Assembly: GCA_900541855.1 (NCBI GenBank)
Contig: UQLD01000007.1
Coordinates: 43,166-107,165, forward strand
Direction: 5' to 3'
Origin: an uncultured Collinsella sp.
GTDB taxonomy: Bacteria; Actinomycetota; Coriobacteriia; Coriobacteriales; Coriobacteriaceae
DNA: 64,000 nucleotides
The first letter of the stretch is position 1, and each line of letters begins with the position of its first letter. This document shows positions 44,402-53,731 of the stretch, piece by piece. A program made the position numbers and the translations under genes. The notes beneath the pieces are model-generated. The model was given only the letters and a program-made list of their open reading frames with translations, had not been told where the DNA came from and did no database searches.

Positions 44402-45832
44402 CTAGTCCTCCTCGGACTCCTCAGCGAGGCGCTGAGCAGCCAGCTCGGGAGTGAGACCCTTGTACTCGGTCTCGCGGCCCTTAGCACTGACGACGCGGAC
44501 AACCTCGCCAATAAGCAAGAGCACGATGAAGATGACGATCATCGGGACCTTATCGCCAATCTCATCGACAGAGAACGGAATCAGCGTTGCAACGATAGCC
44601 AGAATCAGCTCAATGCAGGGAATAGCCAGCATGACCTTCATCATGGCGCCCTTAAACGGGAACGTAAAGATACGCTCACGGTTGGGGTCGTTCTTACGAA
44701 GGTTGAGGAATGCCGGGAACATCGGGATGTAGGTCAGCAGCAGGAAGACAACGGAGGTACCGAAGAGCATCCAGAAGACACCGTTGGAGATGGCGTCGAT
44801 GGGAACCAGCTGCAGGCACAGCACCAGGGAGGCAACGATGGCGTTGACCAGGTTGGCGCCGTTGGGCATGTCGTCATCCGAGATCATCGAGGCGAAGACC
44901 TTGGGCATGTTGCCATGCTCGGCAGCATAGCGAGCGACGGAGTTGACGCCGAAGGACCAGGCAGCCATGTTGGCGAACAGCGTGATCAGGAAGGCGATGC
45001 AGATGACCTTAAAGATCATGGAATCGCCCACAATAGTCTGGACAGCGTAGATCATGCCGTAGTCGGGATCGATGGAATCGGCCGACACAGCAGCGCCGAT
45101 GCCAAAGCCAGCGAACAAGTAGATCACGGCGATGGACAGGCCGCCGACGATGATAGCCTTGGGGATATCGCGAGCGGGATCGGCCATATCGTCGGTCATG
45201 GTGCAGATGACCTCGAAGCCCATGAAGTTAAAGATGATGATCGACAGGTAGCCAAGCGCGTTGGTGTTGGTGAGCTCGGGCAAGAAGGTGGCAGCGGACA
45301 TATCGTTCGCAAAGCCGTTCTCCATGGCGTACCAGATGCCCAAAGCGCCGACGATAACGGCAACGGCAACCTTGATGATGGCGCCGCCGTTCAGGACCCA
45401 CTCGGAGTCGGCAGCCTTGGAGCGACCCATAAGATAGACGATCCACACAAAGGCAAGGTCGATACCAATCTTGGCAATCAGATTGAACTCGACGCCAAAG
45501 ACCATGCCCAAAATGTCCGGGAACATAGTGGCCAGCGAGGCAATCCACAGCGGGTAGTTAACCCAGTAGTAGTACGAAATGCGGGCGCCCCACTTGTCGC
45601 CCAGGCCATCGCGTACCCAGTCGTAAATGCCACCCTCACCGTCATAGGTAGTGCCGAGCTCGGCAACGACCATGCCATAAGGGAGCAGGAAGGTCAGAAT
45701 CAGGAAGATCCACCAGAAGAACTGCTGGTTGCCAATGGCAGCAGCAGGTGCGGCGGCCTCGCAAACGAAGACGACGCAGATGATGGTCGAGATGACCGTC
45801 AAGAAGGAAAGCTTTTTCTTTCCGTCGCTCAT
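44402..45832 (-). CDS. APC family amino acid/polyamine antiporter, probable agmatine:putrescine exchanger
   Basis: 476 residues with about twelve membrane helices. The start, KKKLSFLTVISTIICVVFVC, is followed by EAAAPAAAIGNQQFFWWIF, the unwound first helix typical of APC antiporters (AdiC, GadC, AguD type), then ELGTTYDGEGGIYDWVRDGL and FNFMGFEVICTMTDDM (substrate-contact helix 6). The cytosolic tail is acidic (EESEED). Position just upstream of agmatine deiminase suggests agmatine uptake in exchange for putrescine, but sequence alone does not exclude another amine or amino acid. The SD is GAAGGAGCTC. Confidence 0.85.
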   Translation of the reverse strand: MSDGKKKLSFLTVISTIICVVFVCEAAAPAAAIGNQQFFWWIFLILTFLLPYGMVVAELGTTYDGEGGIYDWVRDGLGDKWGARISYYYWVNYPLWIASLATMFPDILGMVFGVEFNLIAKIGIDLAFVWIVYLMGRSKAADSEWVLNGGAIIKVAVAVIVGALGIWYAMENGFANDMSAATFLPELTNTNALGYLSIIIFNFMGFEVICTMTDDMADPARDIPKAIIVGGLSIAVIYLFAGFGIGAAVSADSIDPDYGMIYAVQTIVGDSMIFKVICIAFLITLFANMAAWSFGVNSVARYAAEHGNMPKVFASMISDDDMPNGANLVNAIVASLVLCLQLVPIDAISNGVFWMLFGTSVVFLLLTYIPMFPAFLNLRKNDPNRERIFTFPFKGAMMKVMLAIPCIELILAIVATLIPFSVDEIGDKVPMIVIFIVLLLIGEVVRVVSAKGRETEYKGLTPELAAQRLAEESEED

Positions 45833-45959
45833 GATGAGCTCCTTCGCTCAGTCTTGGACAAATCGAGGTCCTTAAGATATTAAGGCAATTGCCGGGCCTC
45901 GGTGAGCGGGCGACAGGAGACGAGCATCCGCCGCCCGCAAGCGTGCTTCTACGATGAAG

Positions 45960-46109
45960 TTACGCGGTTTTACCAAACCGCGTAACGGCTCGACGCTGCA
46001 AACGCCCCTAAGCGGCAATCTGACGTTCAATCGTCGGTCGCGTACCGAAGTACGCTTCCCTCCTCTTTCACGTCACCTTGCTCGCTTAGGGGCGTTTTCG
46101 CTGACCTAT
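45960..46109. repeat. TTACGCGG-type dispersed repeat, copy 2
   Basis: It begins TTACGCGGTTTTACCAAACC, then GCGTAACGGCTCGACGCTGC, and ends TTTTCGCTGACC. The copy-specific arms are CGCCCCTAAGCG and CGCTTAGGGGCG; inside lies GCGTACCGAAGTACGC. It fills most of the 309-base gap between the antiporter start and the convergent end of the 46142 gene. Confidence 0.75.
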
Positions 46110-46141
46110 GGTCAACCTACGATAATTCCAAGCTGAACGAG

Positions 46142-48379
46142 TTACTCGCTGTAGCGGGTGGCGATGGCAGCTCGCACCATTCCGGTACTCATAAGGTAGG
46201 TCACCAAGAAGTAGCCACCATAGGCTGCCAGGAAGATTGCACAGGTGAGGCCCACGGTGCCGCCGATGCTCATATTTCCGAAAATGCTCACCAGCTCGAT
46301 GATCACCTTAAGTGCCACAAAGGAGTGTGCCAGGCCCACTGCCAGCGGGAACAGGAAGAATACCGCTTGCTGCGCCATCACCGAATGGCGAATCTGGCGG
46401 TCGTCGCAGCCGATCTGTGCCAGCACACGATAGCTGCGGCTGCCGTCGGCCACGTTGGAGAGTTGCTGGATCGACAGAATCGCCGCGCATGCAACGACCA
46501 ATACAAAGCCGATGTAGATGGCTAGGTAGCTAATAAGACCGTTCATTTGCGCTGCTTGCGCGTACATCTCGGAGCGTGTGATGAAGGTTCCCCACAACCC
46601 CGGCTCCTTGCCGTCAACGAGCAGATTGTCGAGCACAGTGTATTTAATACTCTCGTCTGCCTCGGTCGTATCCATCCCCTGTTTGTAGTTAACGAGCAGG
46701 CTACTGGAATACGGCTGCAGATTAAGTTGGGACAACAGCTCGTCGGCAACGACGACGGTACCCGGATTACTGCCCATCGCCGAATTGGCGATGGCCGCCG
46801 TATCTTCGTCCGACTTATCGGTTGCGGGCTTGAGCTCATGCCCGCCCAAGGTAAGGGCATGGCCGCCAGCCATATACTTGGTGTACATGTCGACCAGCTC
46901 GCCGCCCATATCACACGTGAGCAGATACTGGTCGTGACCGATGTGCACCGGCTCCTCGCCCATCATCTGACGCAGTTTGTTGTACTGGCTCGCCGGCGTC
47001 ACAAACAGACCCATCGTATCGGCATTGCTACCCCCGAACGCCTTGGGAAGCTTTTCGCCCATGGCCTTGCACATTTCACTTGGAGTCACCGAAGGATCCG
47101 AACCGCCAAGCGGGTAACTCAGATACGAATCGATTTGCACATGCTCACCGGCAACATCGGCGATATCGACCTTCTTGCCGGTCTCGTCGTTGTTGTCCGC
47201 CGACTTGCCCTTAATACCGTCTGCAACGTTATCGTGATCGATACGATCGCCGTGCCATGCGGAGTACAAATCGACCGTACTATCGGCCAACACCATGCGA
47301 TCGGCCTCAGACGGATTGACATACTCTTTGTAGTAGTCGAGCGTATCGGGCGTGTAATAGACATACGTCTGAGACACATCAACAGGGTTATAGCGCTCCA
47401 GGTTCTCGTTCATCACGTTGGCAATCGACATACCGCACGTCACCGAGGTGATGGCCAAAAACAGGAGCATCGCGATGACGCCCATCGAAAAGCACACCGT
47501 GTTGACCTTGGCCGCAAGCTGGCGCACGGTAAACATGTTGAGGCCGCGCCAATACACGCCGCGCAGGCTCTGCAGCAGCTTGATGAGCATGCCCGAGAGT
47601 CCCCAGAACAGGGCAAAGGTGCCCACGGTAACCATAGCGGTCGTAATGCCAAACTGGTTCATGGCCTCTTGCAGCTTGCTGTCCGTCGCGATTAGCGGGA
47701 ACCCATCACGTAGCAGACGGTAATAGGCCACGCCCACAAGCACCACGCCCACGGCAAAGATGGCAATCGCAATCCAGGGGTTGCGCGTCTTGATGCTCTC
47801 GTTGCGACGCTCGGCACCCATAAGCTCGATGAGTTTGGTACGACGCACGGCGCGAAGGTTCAGCAGTAGCGTGAGCACAAACATTACGAGCATGCAGGCA
47901 AGAGTCAGATTGAACGCATGCACCGAGAAAAAGAAGTGGAAATTGGCAATCTGTGTCTTAAAAAGCGAGGCCGTAAAGAACGTCATGAGCTGGGAGAGTC
48001 CCACACCCAGCACAATGCCGGCGACAAAGGCCACGACCGAGACAATCACCGTCTCGAGCGCCATGATCGTGGCGACGCGTCCGCGCCCCATGCCGAGCAC
48101 CTGATACAGGCCAAACTCCTTCTTGCGGCGTTTCATGATGAAGTTATTGGCATACACCATCAAAAAGGCCATGACACCGGCCAAAAAGTACGTCAGGTCG
48201 CCGAGCATGCTGCCCATAACCTGCGCCAAGCCCTCTTCATCGATTCCGGCGATGTCGACCTGCATCGAGATGGTGTTAAAGGCATAGAAGACCGTGACGC
48301 CCAGGGTGAGCGTCAAAAGGTAGACGAGGTAGTCGCGGCCGGCGCGGCGGACGTTGCCCCAAGCGAGTTTACAGAGCAT
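46142..48379 (-). CDS. ABC transporter permease of the BceB/FtsX type
   Basis: 745 residues with ten predicted helices: one near the N-terminus (DYLVYLLTLTLGVTVFYAFN), three forming the first FtsX domain (KEFGLYQVLGMGRGRV is the cytoplasmic link), then four, a large outside domain of about 250 residues (roughly 335-600), and three final helices. This is the layout of bacitracin-resistance-type BceB permeases that sense or remove cell-wall-active peptides. The ATG at 48379 overlaps the ATPase end and follows GGTGAGGG. Unusually for this family no histidine kinase/response regulator pair is adjacent. Confidence 0.85.
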   Translation of the reverse strand: MLCKLAWGNVRRAGRDYLVYLLTLTLGVTVFYAFNTISMQVDIAGIDEEGLAQVMGSMLGDLTYFLAGVMAFLMVYANNFIMKRRKKEFGLYQVLGMGRGRVATIMALETVIVSVVAFVAGIVLGVGLSQLMTFFTASLFKTQIANFHFFFSVHAFNLTLACMLVMFVLTLLLNLRAVRRTKLIELMGAERRNESIKTRNPWIAIAIFAVGVVLVGVAYYRLLRDGFPLIATDSKLQEAMNQFGITTAMVTVGTFALFWGLSGMLIKLLQSLRGVYWRGLNMFTVRQLAAKVNTVCFSMGVIAMLLFLAITSVTCGMSIANVMNENLERYNPVDVSQTYVYYTPDTLDYYKEYVNPSEADRMVLADSTVDLYSAWHGDRIDHDNVADGIKGKSADNNDETGKKVDIADVAGEHVQIDSYLSYPLGGSDPSVTPSEMCKAMGEKLPKAFGGSNADTMGLFVTPASQYNKLRQMMGEEPVHIGHDQYLLTCDMGGELVDMYTKYMAGGHALTLGGHELKPATDKSDEDTAAIANSAMGSNPGTVVVADELLSQLNLQPYSSSLLVNYKQGMDTTEADESIKYTVLDNLLVDGKEPGLWGTFITRSEMYAQAAQMNGLISYLAIYIGFVLVVACAAILSIQQLSNVADGSRSYRVLAQIGCDDRQIRHSVMAQQAVFFLFPLAVGLAHSFVALKVIIELVSIFGNMSIGGTVGLTCAIFLAAYGGYFLVTYLMSTGMVRAAIATRYSE

Positions 48380-49154
48380 CGGAGCCCTCACCGCCCATCA
48401 TGGCAACGACCTCCATAATGCGGTCGAAGAACTCTCGGCGGTCGGTGTCGCCGCGGCGCAGCTCGGTGAAGATCTTGCCGTCGCGGATAAACAGCACACG
48501 GCTCGTGTAGCTGGCGGCAAAGCTGTCGTGCGTGACCATGAGCACGGTGGCGCGCAGGCGGCGGTTGAGGGCCTCTAGGCTCTCGAGCAGCAGGCGAGCG
48601 CTCTTGGAATCGAGGGCGCCGGTGGGCTCGTCGGCCATGATCATGGTGGGGTCGGTGACGAGTGCGCGAGCCGCGGCAACGCGCTGCTGCTGCCCGCCGG
48701 ACATCTGGTAGGGATACTTGTCGAGCACCTGACTGATGGACAGGCGCGCTGCCACATCCTGCACGCGGGTCGAGATCTCTGCCGAGTTTGTGCGGGCAAT
48801 GGTGAGCGGCAGGGCGATGTTCTCGCGTGCCGTGAGCGTATCGAGCAGGTTGGAGTCCTGGAAGATAAAGCCGAGCTCCTCGCGGCGAAACTGCGAGAGC
48901 TTGGCCTGCTTCATGCGCGTCACGTCCTGCCCGTTGATGCGGATGGTGCCGCTCGTGGCGCTATCGATGGTCGACACGCAGTTGAGCAACGTCGACTTGC
49001 CCGAACCCGAAGCGCCCATGATGCCAACAAATTCGCCGCGGTTGACGGTAAAGCTGACGTCGTTGAGCGCACGGGTCACGTTGCCCAGCGCTCCATATAC
49101 CTTTTCGAGATGCGCGACCTCCAGTACCGGGGTCGCCATGTGCGTGGTTTGCAT
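48369..49154 (-). CDS. ABC transporter ATP-binding protein of the BceA type
   Basis: 261 residues. Walker A GASGSGKST, Q-loop GFIFQDSNLLDTLTARENIA, signature MSGGQQQRVAAARALV, Walker B MIMADEPTGALD and the VTHD switch are intact. FQDSNLLDTLT is characteristic of the bacitracin/peptide-resistance (BceA) group. It overlaps the permease gene by 11 bases. The ATG follows AAAGGACTCGGT. Confidence 0.9.
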   Translation of the reverse strand: MQTTHMATPVLEVAHLEKVYGALGNVTRALNDVSFTVNRGEFVGIMGASGSGKSTLLNCVSTIDSATSGTIRINGQDVTRMKQAKLSQFRREELGFIFQDSNLLDTLTARENIALPLTIARTNSAEISTRVQDVAARLSISQVLDKYPYQMSGGQQQRVAAARALVTDPTMIMADEPTGALDSKSARLLLESLEALNRRLRATVLMVTHDSFAASYTSRVLFIRDGKIFTELRRGDTDRREFFDRIMEVVAMMGGEGSDAL

Positions 49155-49302
49155 ACCGAGTCCTTTCTTGCGATTAGTCTACGGCATCTATAGTCGCAAG
49201 AAGACGAGTCGGCTACCATCGATATGGCTTACGCTTGCCTTACCGTTGTGTAAGGTACGGATAGCTACCCTGCCACGTGTTGATGTTGAGAGAGGACTCC
49301 TG

Positions 49303-50292
49303 TTGAAGACTGTTCATGTTGCCGCTGGGATCATTCGCAAGGAAGGATCCGATGAGTTACTTGCCGTGCAGCGCGGCTATGGCAACATGCAGGGACTTTG
49401 GGAGTTCCCCGGTGGCAAGCTCATGCGCGGCGAGACACCCGAAGACGCCGTGCGACGCGAGCTTATGGAAGAGCTGCAGGTAAAAGTCACCAACCTGCGC
49501 GATTTTTACACCGTTGAGTATGACTACCCCGATTTCCATCTCTCGATGGAGTGTTACTACTGCTCGCTCGCCGATGAATCCGATGAACCCCAGAAGCACG
49601 ACCGCCAGCTCGATATCCGCTGGATTCCGCGCACCTCGCTTGCCACGGTTGAGTGGATGCCCGCCGACAAAGGGCTTATCGATGCTCTGATTGAGTTGAA
49701 GGAAGATCGGCTTGAGGCCAACGGCACTGCCAACGACGCCGAGGCCACCACGAACGACGAGCCCGCTTCCAGGCCCAAGCGCGCACCTAAGCGCCGCAGC
49801 AAAAAGCGTCCCAAACCAGGTCTGCTCGACGGCATCGATACCTCGGACCTCTCCGCTGACGAGCGCGAACTCGTGCGCCGTCGCGCCGCTATAAAAAAGT
49901 CCATGAAGGGCAACAAGCGTGCAAACACCAAGCCCGAGCTGCTCGTTCGCCAGCGCTTGCGCGCAGCGGGCCTTACGGGTTATCGCTTGGAATGGAAGGT
50001 TCCTGGCAAGCCCGACATCGCCTTTCCCGGCCGCAAGATCGCCATCTTCGTCAACGGTTGCTTTTGGCACCGCTGCCCCAAGTGCAACCCGAGCCAGCCC
50101 AAGCGCAACGTTGAGTTTTGGGAGGCAAAGTTCCGTCGCAACGTCGAGCGCGATCGCGCCGCGGTGGCAGCGCTCACTCAAATGGGCTGGACACCCATAA
50201 CCATCTGGGAATGCGAACTCAAAAAAGACCGCATCGACGCCACCATGGAAAAGGTCATCGAGCAGGTGCGCGCCGCAGAGCCGCAGCGCTAG
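49303..50292 (+). CDS. Nudix hydrolase fused to a very-short-patch-repair (Vsr) endonuclease
   Basis: 329 residues from a TTG at 49303 behind AGAGAGGA. Residues 1-135 are a MutT/NudG-like Nudix domain: GNMQGLWEFPGGKLMRGE and the box G38-x5-E44-x7-R52-E53-x2-E56-E57. A basic, low-complexity linker (about 136-200, RPKRAPKRRSKKRPKP) joins a complete Vsr domain: NTKPELLVRQRLRAAGL, VPGKPDIAFP with catalytic Asp238, FVNGCFWHRCPKC (His256 and zinc cysteines), EFWEAKFRRNVERDR and the final IWECEL. Nudix proteins cleanse oxidised or modified nucleotides; Vsr nicks T:G mismatches left by 5-methylcytosine deamination. No cytosine methyltransferase is in the window. Confidence 0.9.
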   Translation: MKTVHVAAGIIRKEGSDELLAVQRGYGNMQGLWEFPGGKLMRGETPEDAVRRELMEELQVKVTNLRDFYTVEYDYPDFHLSMECYYCSLADESDEPQKHDRQLDIRWIPRTSLATVEWMPADKGLIDALIELKEDRLEANGTANDAEATTNDEPASRPKRAPKRRSKKRPKPGLLDGIDTSDLSADERELVRRRAAIKKSMKGNKRANTKPELLVRQRLRAAGLTGYRLEWKVPGKPDIAFPGRKIAIFVNGCFWHRCPKCNPSQPKRNVEFWEAKFRRNVERDRAAVAALTQMGWTPITIWECELKKDRIDATMEKVIEQVRAAEPQR

Positions 50293-50546
50293 GAACGAGC
50301 CATCCACACGCCCCACACAGGCGAGCCACATCCGCGCCACAAACCTTAGAAAGCCCTTAAGCCCAAAACCTTTCAAAAGTGTTATTCGATACCTCTGACC
50401 TGCAGCTTCATCGTAACACCAAACCAGGTTAAGCCTTTCTTTAGCGCTTCTTTGCAGCAGCCGCGGCATAATACTGCCAACGCACGGGACCTAGCAGCAT
50501 ACCCCGAGCGCAATCTATTGGTGGACATCGAGGAGGCCGCATAAGC

Positions 50547-50756
50547 ATGCATTCTTCCAATGACGCAGCACAGCAGCCATCCCTAAAATATGCAAACCTT
50601 TTCTCCTTCCCCCCGACACAGAGAAACGGTCTCCTCGACTCCCCCACCACAAAAACCAAGCGCTCAGCCGATCAGAGCCTCAACTTACGAGCATCCTTCG
50701 AAAAGCTCCAAGCATCCCTAGACAAGGCGTTCCCCGAACAGGCAAGAGCAATCTAA
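50547..50756 (+). CDS. Short hypothetical protein
   Basis: A 69-residue polar protein (MHSSNDAAQQPSLKYANLFS then FPPTQRNGLLDSPTTKTKRS, ending in a short amphipathic helix SFEKLQASLDKAFPEQARAI). A GAGGAGG ten bases before the ATG supports translation. It ends 25 bases before the AraC gene. No family is recognised; it may not be a real gene. Confidence 0.35.
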   Translation: MHSSNDAAQQPSLKYANLFSFPPTQRNGLLDSPTTKTKRSADQSLNLRASFEKLQASLDKAFPEQARAI

Positions 50757-50781
50757 GCCCATTGCGCTTTATACTGATGCC

Positions 50782-51720
50782 ATGCGAAACATGGATCACA
50801 TAGAATTGCACCGCGGAGGACGCGAGGAAGCGTTTCCCGAGACCGCCGAAGACTGGCCCTATATTGCCGAACGCGCAGAATTCGCTCGCTATCCGGGCAA
50901 TTCCGTCCCCTGGCACTGGCATTCCGAAGTTGAGCTTTTCTACATGGAGCAGGGAGCGATTGACTATCGAACGCGCGCGGCTCATGAGCACGTACGCTTT
51001 GAGGAAGGGTCCGCCGGCTTTATCAACGGCGGCGTTTTGCACAGCACGCTGCAATCAGCCAATTCGGCACCGGCCATTCAAATGTTGCATATCTTTCAGC
51101 CGTCGATGCTCGGCGATCCCGCGGGACGCCTTCAAAAGCGCTATATCAATCCTTTGCTGCAATGTCGAGGCGTCGATGTGCTCAAATGGTCGCCCACCAA
51201 CCCCGACGATATGCCCTTTATCGATTTGCTAAAGAGTTCCTTTAACCACGACCTTCAACGGCCGCAGAACGAGATGGCGCTTCGGAATAGCTTGTCAGAG
51301 CTCTGGATTCAGATTTACGCCAAGGCCGAACCGCTCTTTTCCTCCGACAACGCCTCTTGGATGACCAGCCGCGACGTACAGTTCAAGGCAATCCTGGACT
51401 TTATCCGCGCAAACTATGCAGCCGCTGTAGATGTGCCCCAGATAGCATCTGCAGCCGGCGTAAGCGAAAGAGAGTGTTACCGCATTATCGAAGCTTGCGC
51501 AGGAACGACCCCGGCGGCATATCTGCGCGCATACCGCGTAAACCGTGCTTGCGAACTTTTGGCACACACCACGCGAACGGTCCAGACAGTCGCGCGCCAA
51601 TGCGGCTTTGCGACAGCAAGCCATCTTGGCCAGGTATTTAAAGAACAAATGGGATGCACTCCTTCGAGCTATCGAGCAGCGAGGCAGAATCTCGATAGTA
51701 CCAGGCAGAAATCCCGCTAG
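50782..51720 (+). CDS. AraC family transcriptional regulator with cupin sensor
   Basis: 312 residues. The N-terminal half is a cupin: VPWHWHSEVELFYMEQGAID (metal or ligand-binding His pair), then GSAGFINGGVLHSTL. The C-terminal hundred residues carry the two AraC helix-turn-helices: VPQIASAAGVSERECYRIIE, GTTPAAYLRAYRVNRACELL, VQTVARQCGFATASHLGQVF, KEQMGCTPSSYR. It probably controls nearby or distant sugar genes; the HAD phosphatase gene follows 56 bases later on the same strand. Confidence 0.9.
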   Translation: MRNMDHIELHRGGREEAFPETAEDWPYIAERAEFARYPGNSVPWHWHSEVELFYMEQGAIDYRTRAAHEHVRFEEGSAGFINGGVLHSTLQSANSAPAIQMLHIFQPSMLGDPAGRLQKRYINPLLQCRGVDVLKWSPTNPDDMPFIDLLKSSFNHDLQRPQNEMALRNSLSELWIQIYAKAEPLFSSDNASWMTSRDVQFKAILDFIRANYAAAVDVPQIASAAGVSERECYRIIEACAGTTPAAYLRAYRVNRACELLAHTTRTVQTVARQCGFATASHLGQVFKEQMGCTPSSYRAARQNLDSTRQKSR

Positions 51721-51776
51721 CCCTTCTTCTGTCACTGCATCAAACTTGCAGGCAAACAACGGATAGGAGCTACTAT

Positions 51777-52400
51777 ATGAAGTACTTTGACTATATCGTG
51801 TTTGACGTTGATGGGACATTGGCAGATACAGAAGAAAGCGTGCTGTCATCGCTTGGCCAGATTGTCCAAGAAGAAACCGGCAAAACGCTCCCCCGACACG
51901 AGCTTGAATTTGCCCTCGGCATACCCGGCAAGGATGCCCTTGAGAAACTCGGAATCTACTCGCAGGCAACGTTGGATCGCTGGTGCCAAGTTGCCGCCAG
52001 CTTTAAAAGCACCATCAGCGTGTTTCCAGGTTTGCTTGAAGTCATCGCAAAACTCGCCGATAGCGGTTGCAATCTTGGCATTGTCTCCTCACGTGCGCGC
52101 GACGAATACGCAGAAGAAATAGCACCTCTTGGCTTCGATACGTATTTTGAGCACATCATCCTTGTCGAAGACACAACCGAACATAAACCCGCACCCGCAC
52201 CCATGCTCGAATATCTCCGGCGTACGGGCGCGAATCCTGGCAACGTCGTCTACGTTGGCGACACCGTCTACGACGAGCAATGCGCAACTTCGGCAGGGGT
52301 CAGTTTTGCCAGAGCGGCATGGGGATCACACCAAGACATCCCAAACGCCACCTACAACCTCAAAACCCCCAACGACCTGCTAACCCTAACAACCAAGTAA
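51777..52400 (+). CDS. HAD family hydrolase, phosphoglycolate-phosphatase-like
   Basis: 207 residues. Motif I DYIVFDVDGTLADTE (nucleophile Asp10, acid/base Asp12), motif II LGIVSSRARDEYAEEI, motif III Lys in EHKPAPAPMLEYL and motif IV VVYVGDTVYDEQCA. The helical C1 cap between motifs I and II puts it in the phosphoglycolate/beta-phosphoglucomutase group. The substrate is unknown; possible roles are sugar-phosphate dephosphorylation or metabolite repair. Confidence 0.87.
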   Translation: MKYFDYIVFDVDGTLADTEESVLSSLGQIVQEETGKTLPRHELEFALGIPGKDALEKLGIYSQATLDRWCQVAASFKSTISVFPGLLEVIAKLADSGCNLGIVSSRARDEYAEEIAPLGFDTYFEHIILVEDTTEHKPAPAPMLEYLRRTGANPGNVVYVGDTVYDEQCATSAGVSFARAAWGSHQDIPNATYNLKTPNDLLTLTTK

Positions 52401-52449
52401 CCCACGCGCCCCATCCTATCAGCCCCAACGCCACAAGGGCGATTGAGCA

Positions 52450-52594
52450 GGGCCGTCCGGAAACGGAAAAGGGCCTATCTCTCAGAACATTCCGCAGGAC
52501 GGAGGAAGCCCCGCAGCGCGTAGCGCGCGGCGGGGCTTCCGACATGTCCGAGGACGTTCTGAGAGATAGGCCCTTTTCCGTTTCCGGACGGCCC
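52450..52594. repeat. Long palindromic intergenic element, copy F (between convergent HAD and aldolase genes)
   Basis: The longest arms of the family: GGGCCGTCCGGAAACGGAAA then AGGGCCTATCTCTCAGAAC, with an almost exact complement at 52556-52594. Inner hairpin GGAAGCCCCGC / GCGGGGCTTCC, and TCC-GCA-GGAC opposite GTCC-GA-GGA. The core matches copy E base for base over ATTCCGCAGGACG and ATGTCCGAGGACGTT, while the arms are unrelated. Confidence 0.88.
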
Positions 52595-52618
52595 GGTGGG
52601 ATCAGAGTACCCTTGCTG

Positions 52619-53476
52619 TTACTCTGCTTTGCCCACGGAGTTGAGGTTGGTCATGCGGATCTTAACCAGCTCGGTGATCTCACGCATGCCCTCCTTGGCC
52701 GGCTTCTTGGGGTCGAAGCAGGCAGGGTTCTCGGCCATGTAGGCCATGAAGCCCTTGGTGTAGGCCTGACGCAGCTCGGTGGCGTAGTTAACCTTGCAGA
52801 TGCCGTTCTTCACAGCCTCGGCAACCTGCTCATCGGGCACACCGGAGGTGCCGTGCAGAACCAGCGGCACGTCGACGGCGTCGCGGATGGCCTTGACCAC
52901 GGACTGCTCGATGTGCGGATCGCTCGTGTACACGCCGTGGCTGGTGCCAACGCCAATGGCCAGCGACGTGCAGCCAGTGCGCTCGACGAACTCCTTGGCC
53001 TCGGCGGGATCGGTGTAGGGGCTCTCGCCCTCAACCGCGGGACCGTCGTCCTCCTTGCCACCAACCTTACCGAGCTCGGCCTCGACGGGCACGCCCATGG
53101 CGCGGCCAGCGTCGGCGACGGACTTGGTCAGGGCGATGTTGTCCTCGAAGGACTCGTGCGAACCGTCAATCATGACAGAGGTGTAGCCCGTGCGGAAAGC
53201 CTGCATGCAGCGGTCATAGCCGTCGCCGTGATCGAGGTGCAGAGCGACGGGCACGGAAGCGCGCTCGGCGGCAGCCTTGACCATGCCGTAGAAGTAGTCC
53301 AGACCAGCGGTCTTGATGGTGCCCGGGGTGGTCTGCATGATGACGGGGGACTTGGTCTCCTCGGCAGCGGCCAGAACGGCCATAACAAACTCGAGGTTCT
53401 CGACGTTGAAAGCACCAACAGCGTAGTGGCCGGCCTGAGCGTCCTTGAGCATCTTTTCGGTGGTAACAAGTGCCAT
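52619..53476 (-). CDS. Class II ketose-bisphosphate aldolase (fructose- or tagatose-1,6-bisphosphate)
   Basis: 285 residues, the length of GatY/KbaY and short FbaA enzymes. Zinc and substrate motifs: VALHLDHGDGYDRC, MIDGSHESFEDNI, EAELGKVGGKEDDG, IGVGTSHGVY and PLVLHGTSGVPDEQ. The overall pattern is close to tagatose-bisphosphate aldolase KbaY/GatY, and lacA, lacB and lacC lie within 11 kb, so it may finish the tagatose-6-phosphate pathway; a glycolytic role is equally possible. The ATG at 53476 follows AGGAGCAAAC. It is divergent from a DeoR-type regulator. Confidence 0.9.
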   Translation of the reverse strand: MALVTTEKMLKDAQAGHYAVGAFNVENLEFVMAVLAAAEETKSPVIMQTTPGTIKTAGLDYFYGMVKAAAERASVPVALHLDHGDGYDRCMQAFRTGYTSVMIDGSHESFEDNIALTKSVADAGRAMGVPVEAELGKVGGKEDDGPAVEGESPYTDPAEAKEFVERTGCTSLAIGVGTSHGVYTSDPHIEQSVVKAIRDAVDVPLVLHGTSGVPDEQVAEAVKNGICKVNYATELRQAYTKGFMAYMAENPACFDPKKPAKEGMREITELVKIRMTNLNSVGKAE

Positions 53477-53687
53477 GAGCGTTTGCTCCTCTCCCTCGCC
53501 CGCATCTGGACATCGGGCGTAGTTGTTCACAAGGCGTTTTACCTTGCGTTTTGCTGCGCTCATTGTATGAAATTCGACAGGTTTGAAGGTGCGAGATGTC
53601 ATCGCTCCGCAGGGTCAAGCCCTCAATTATGAAAAGCAAACGGAAGGGATCGAGGCCAAGCGCGTGTGTTCGATATTGAGTTTTGAG

Positions 53688-53731
53688 CCTTGATTGCCTT
53701 TCTTTTATAGAAAAGATAAGTAATCAAAAGG
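53688..53731. promoter_or_regulatory. AT-rich dyad between the aldolase gene and the DeoR gene
   Basis: CCTTGATT...AATCAAAAGG with an inner CTTTT-ATAG-AAAAG. Related TTGAGTTTTGAG and ACTCAAAAAG words flank it. It lies in the divergent promoter region and could be a target for the DeoR protein. Confidence 0.4.
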
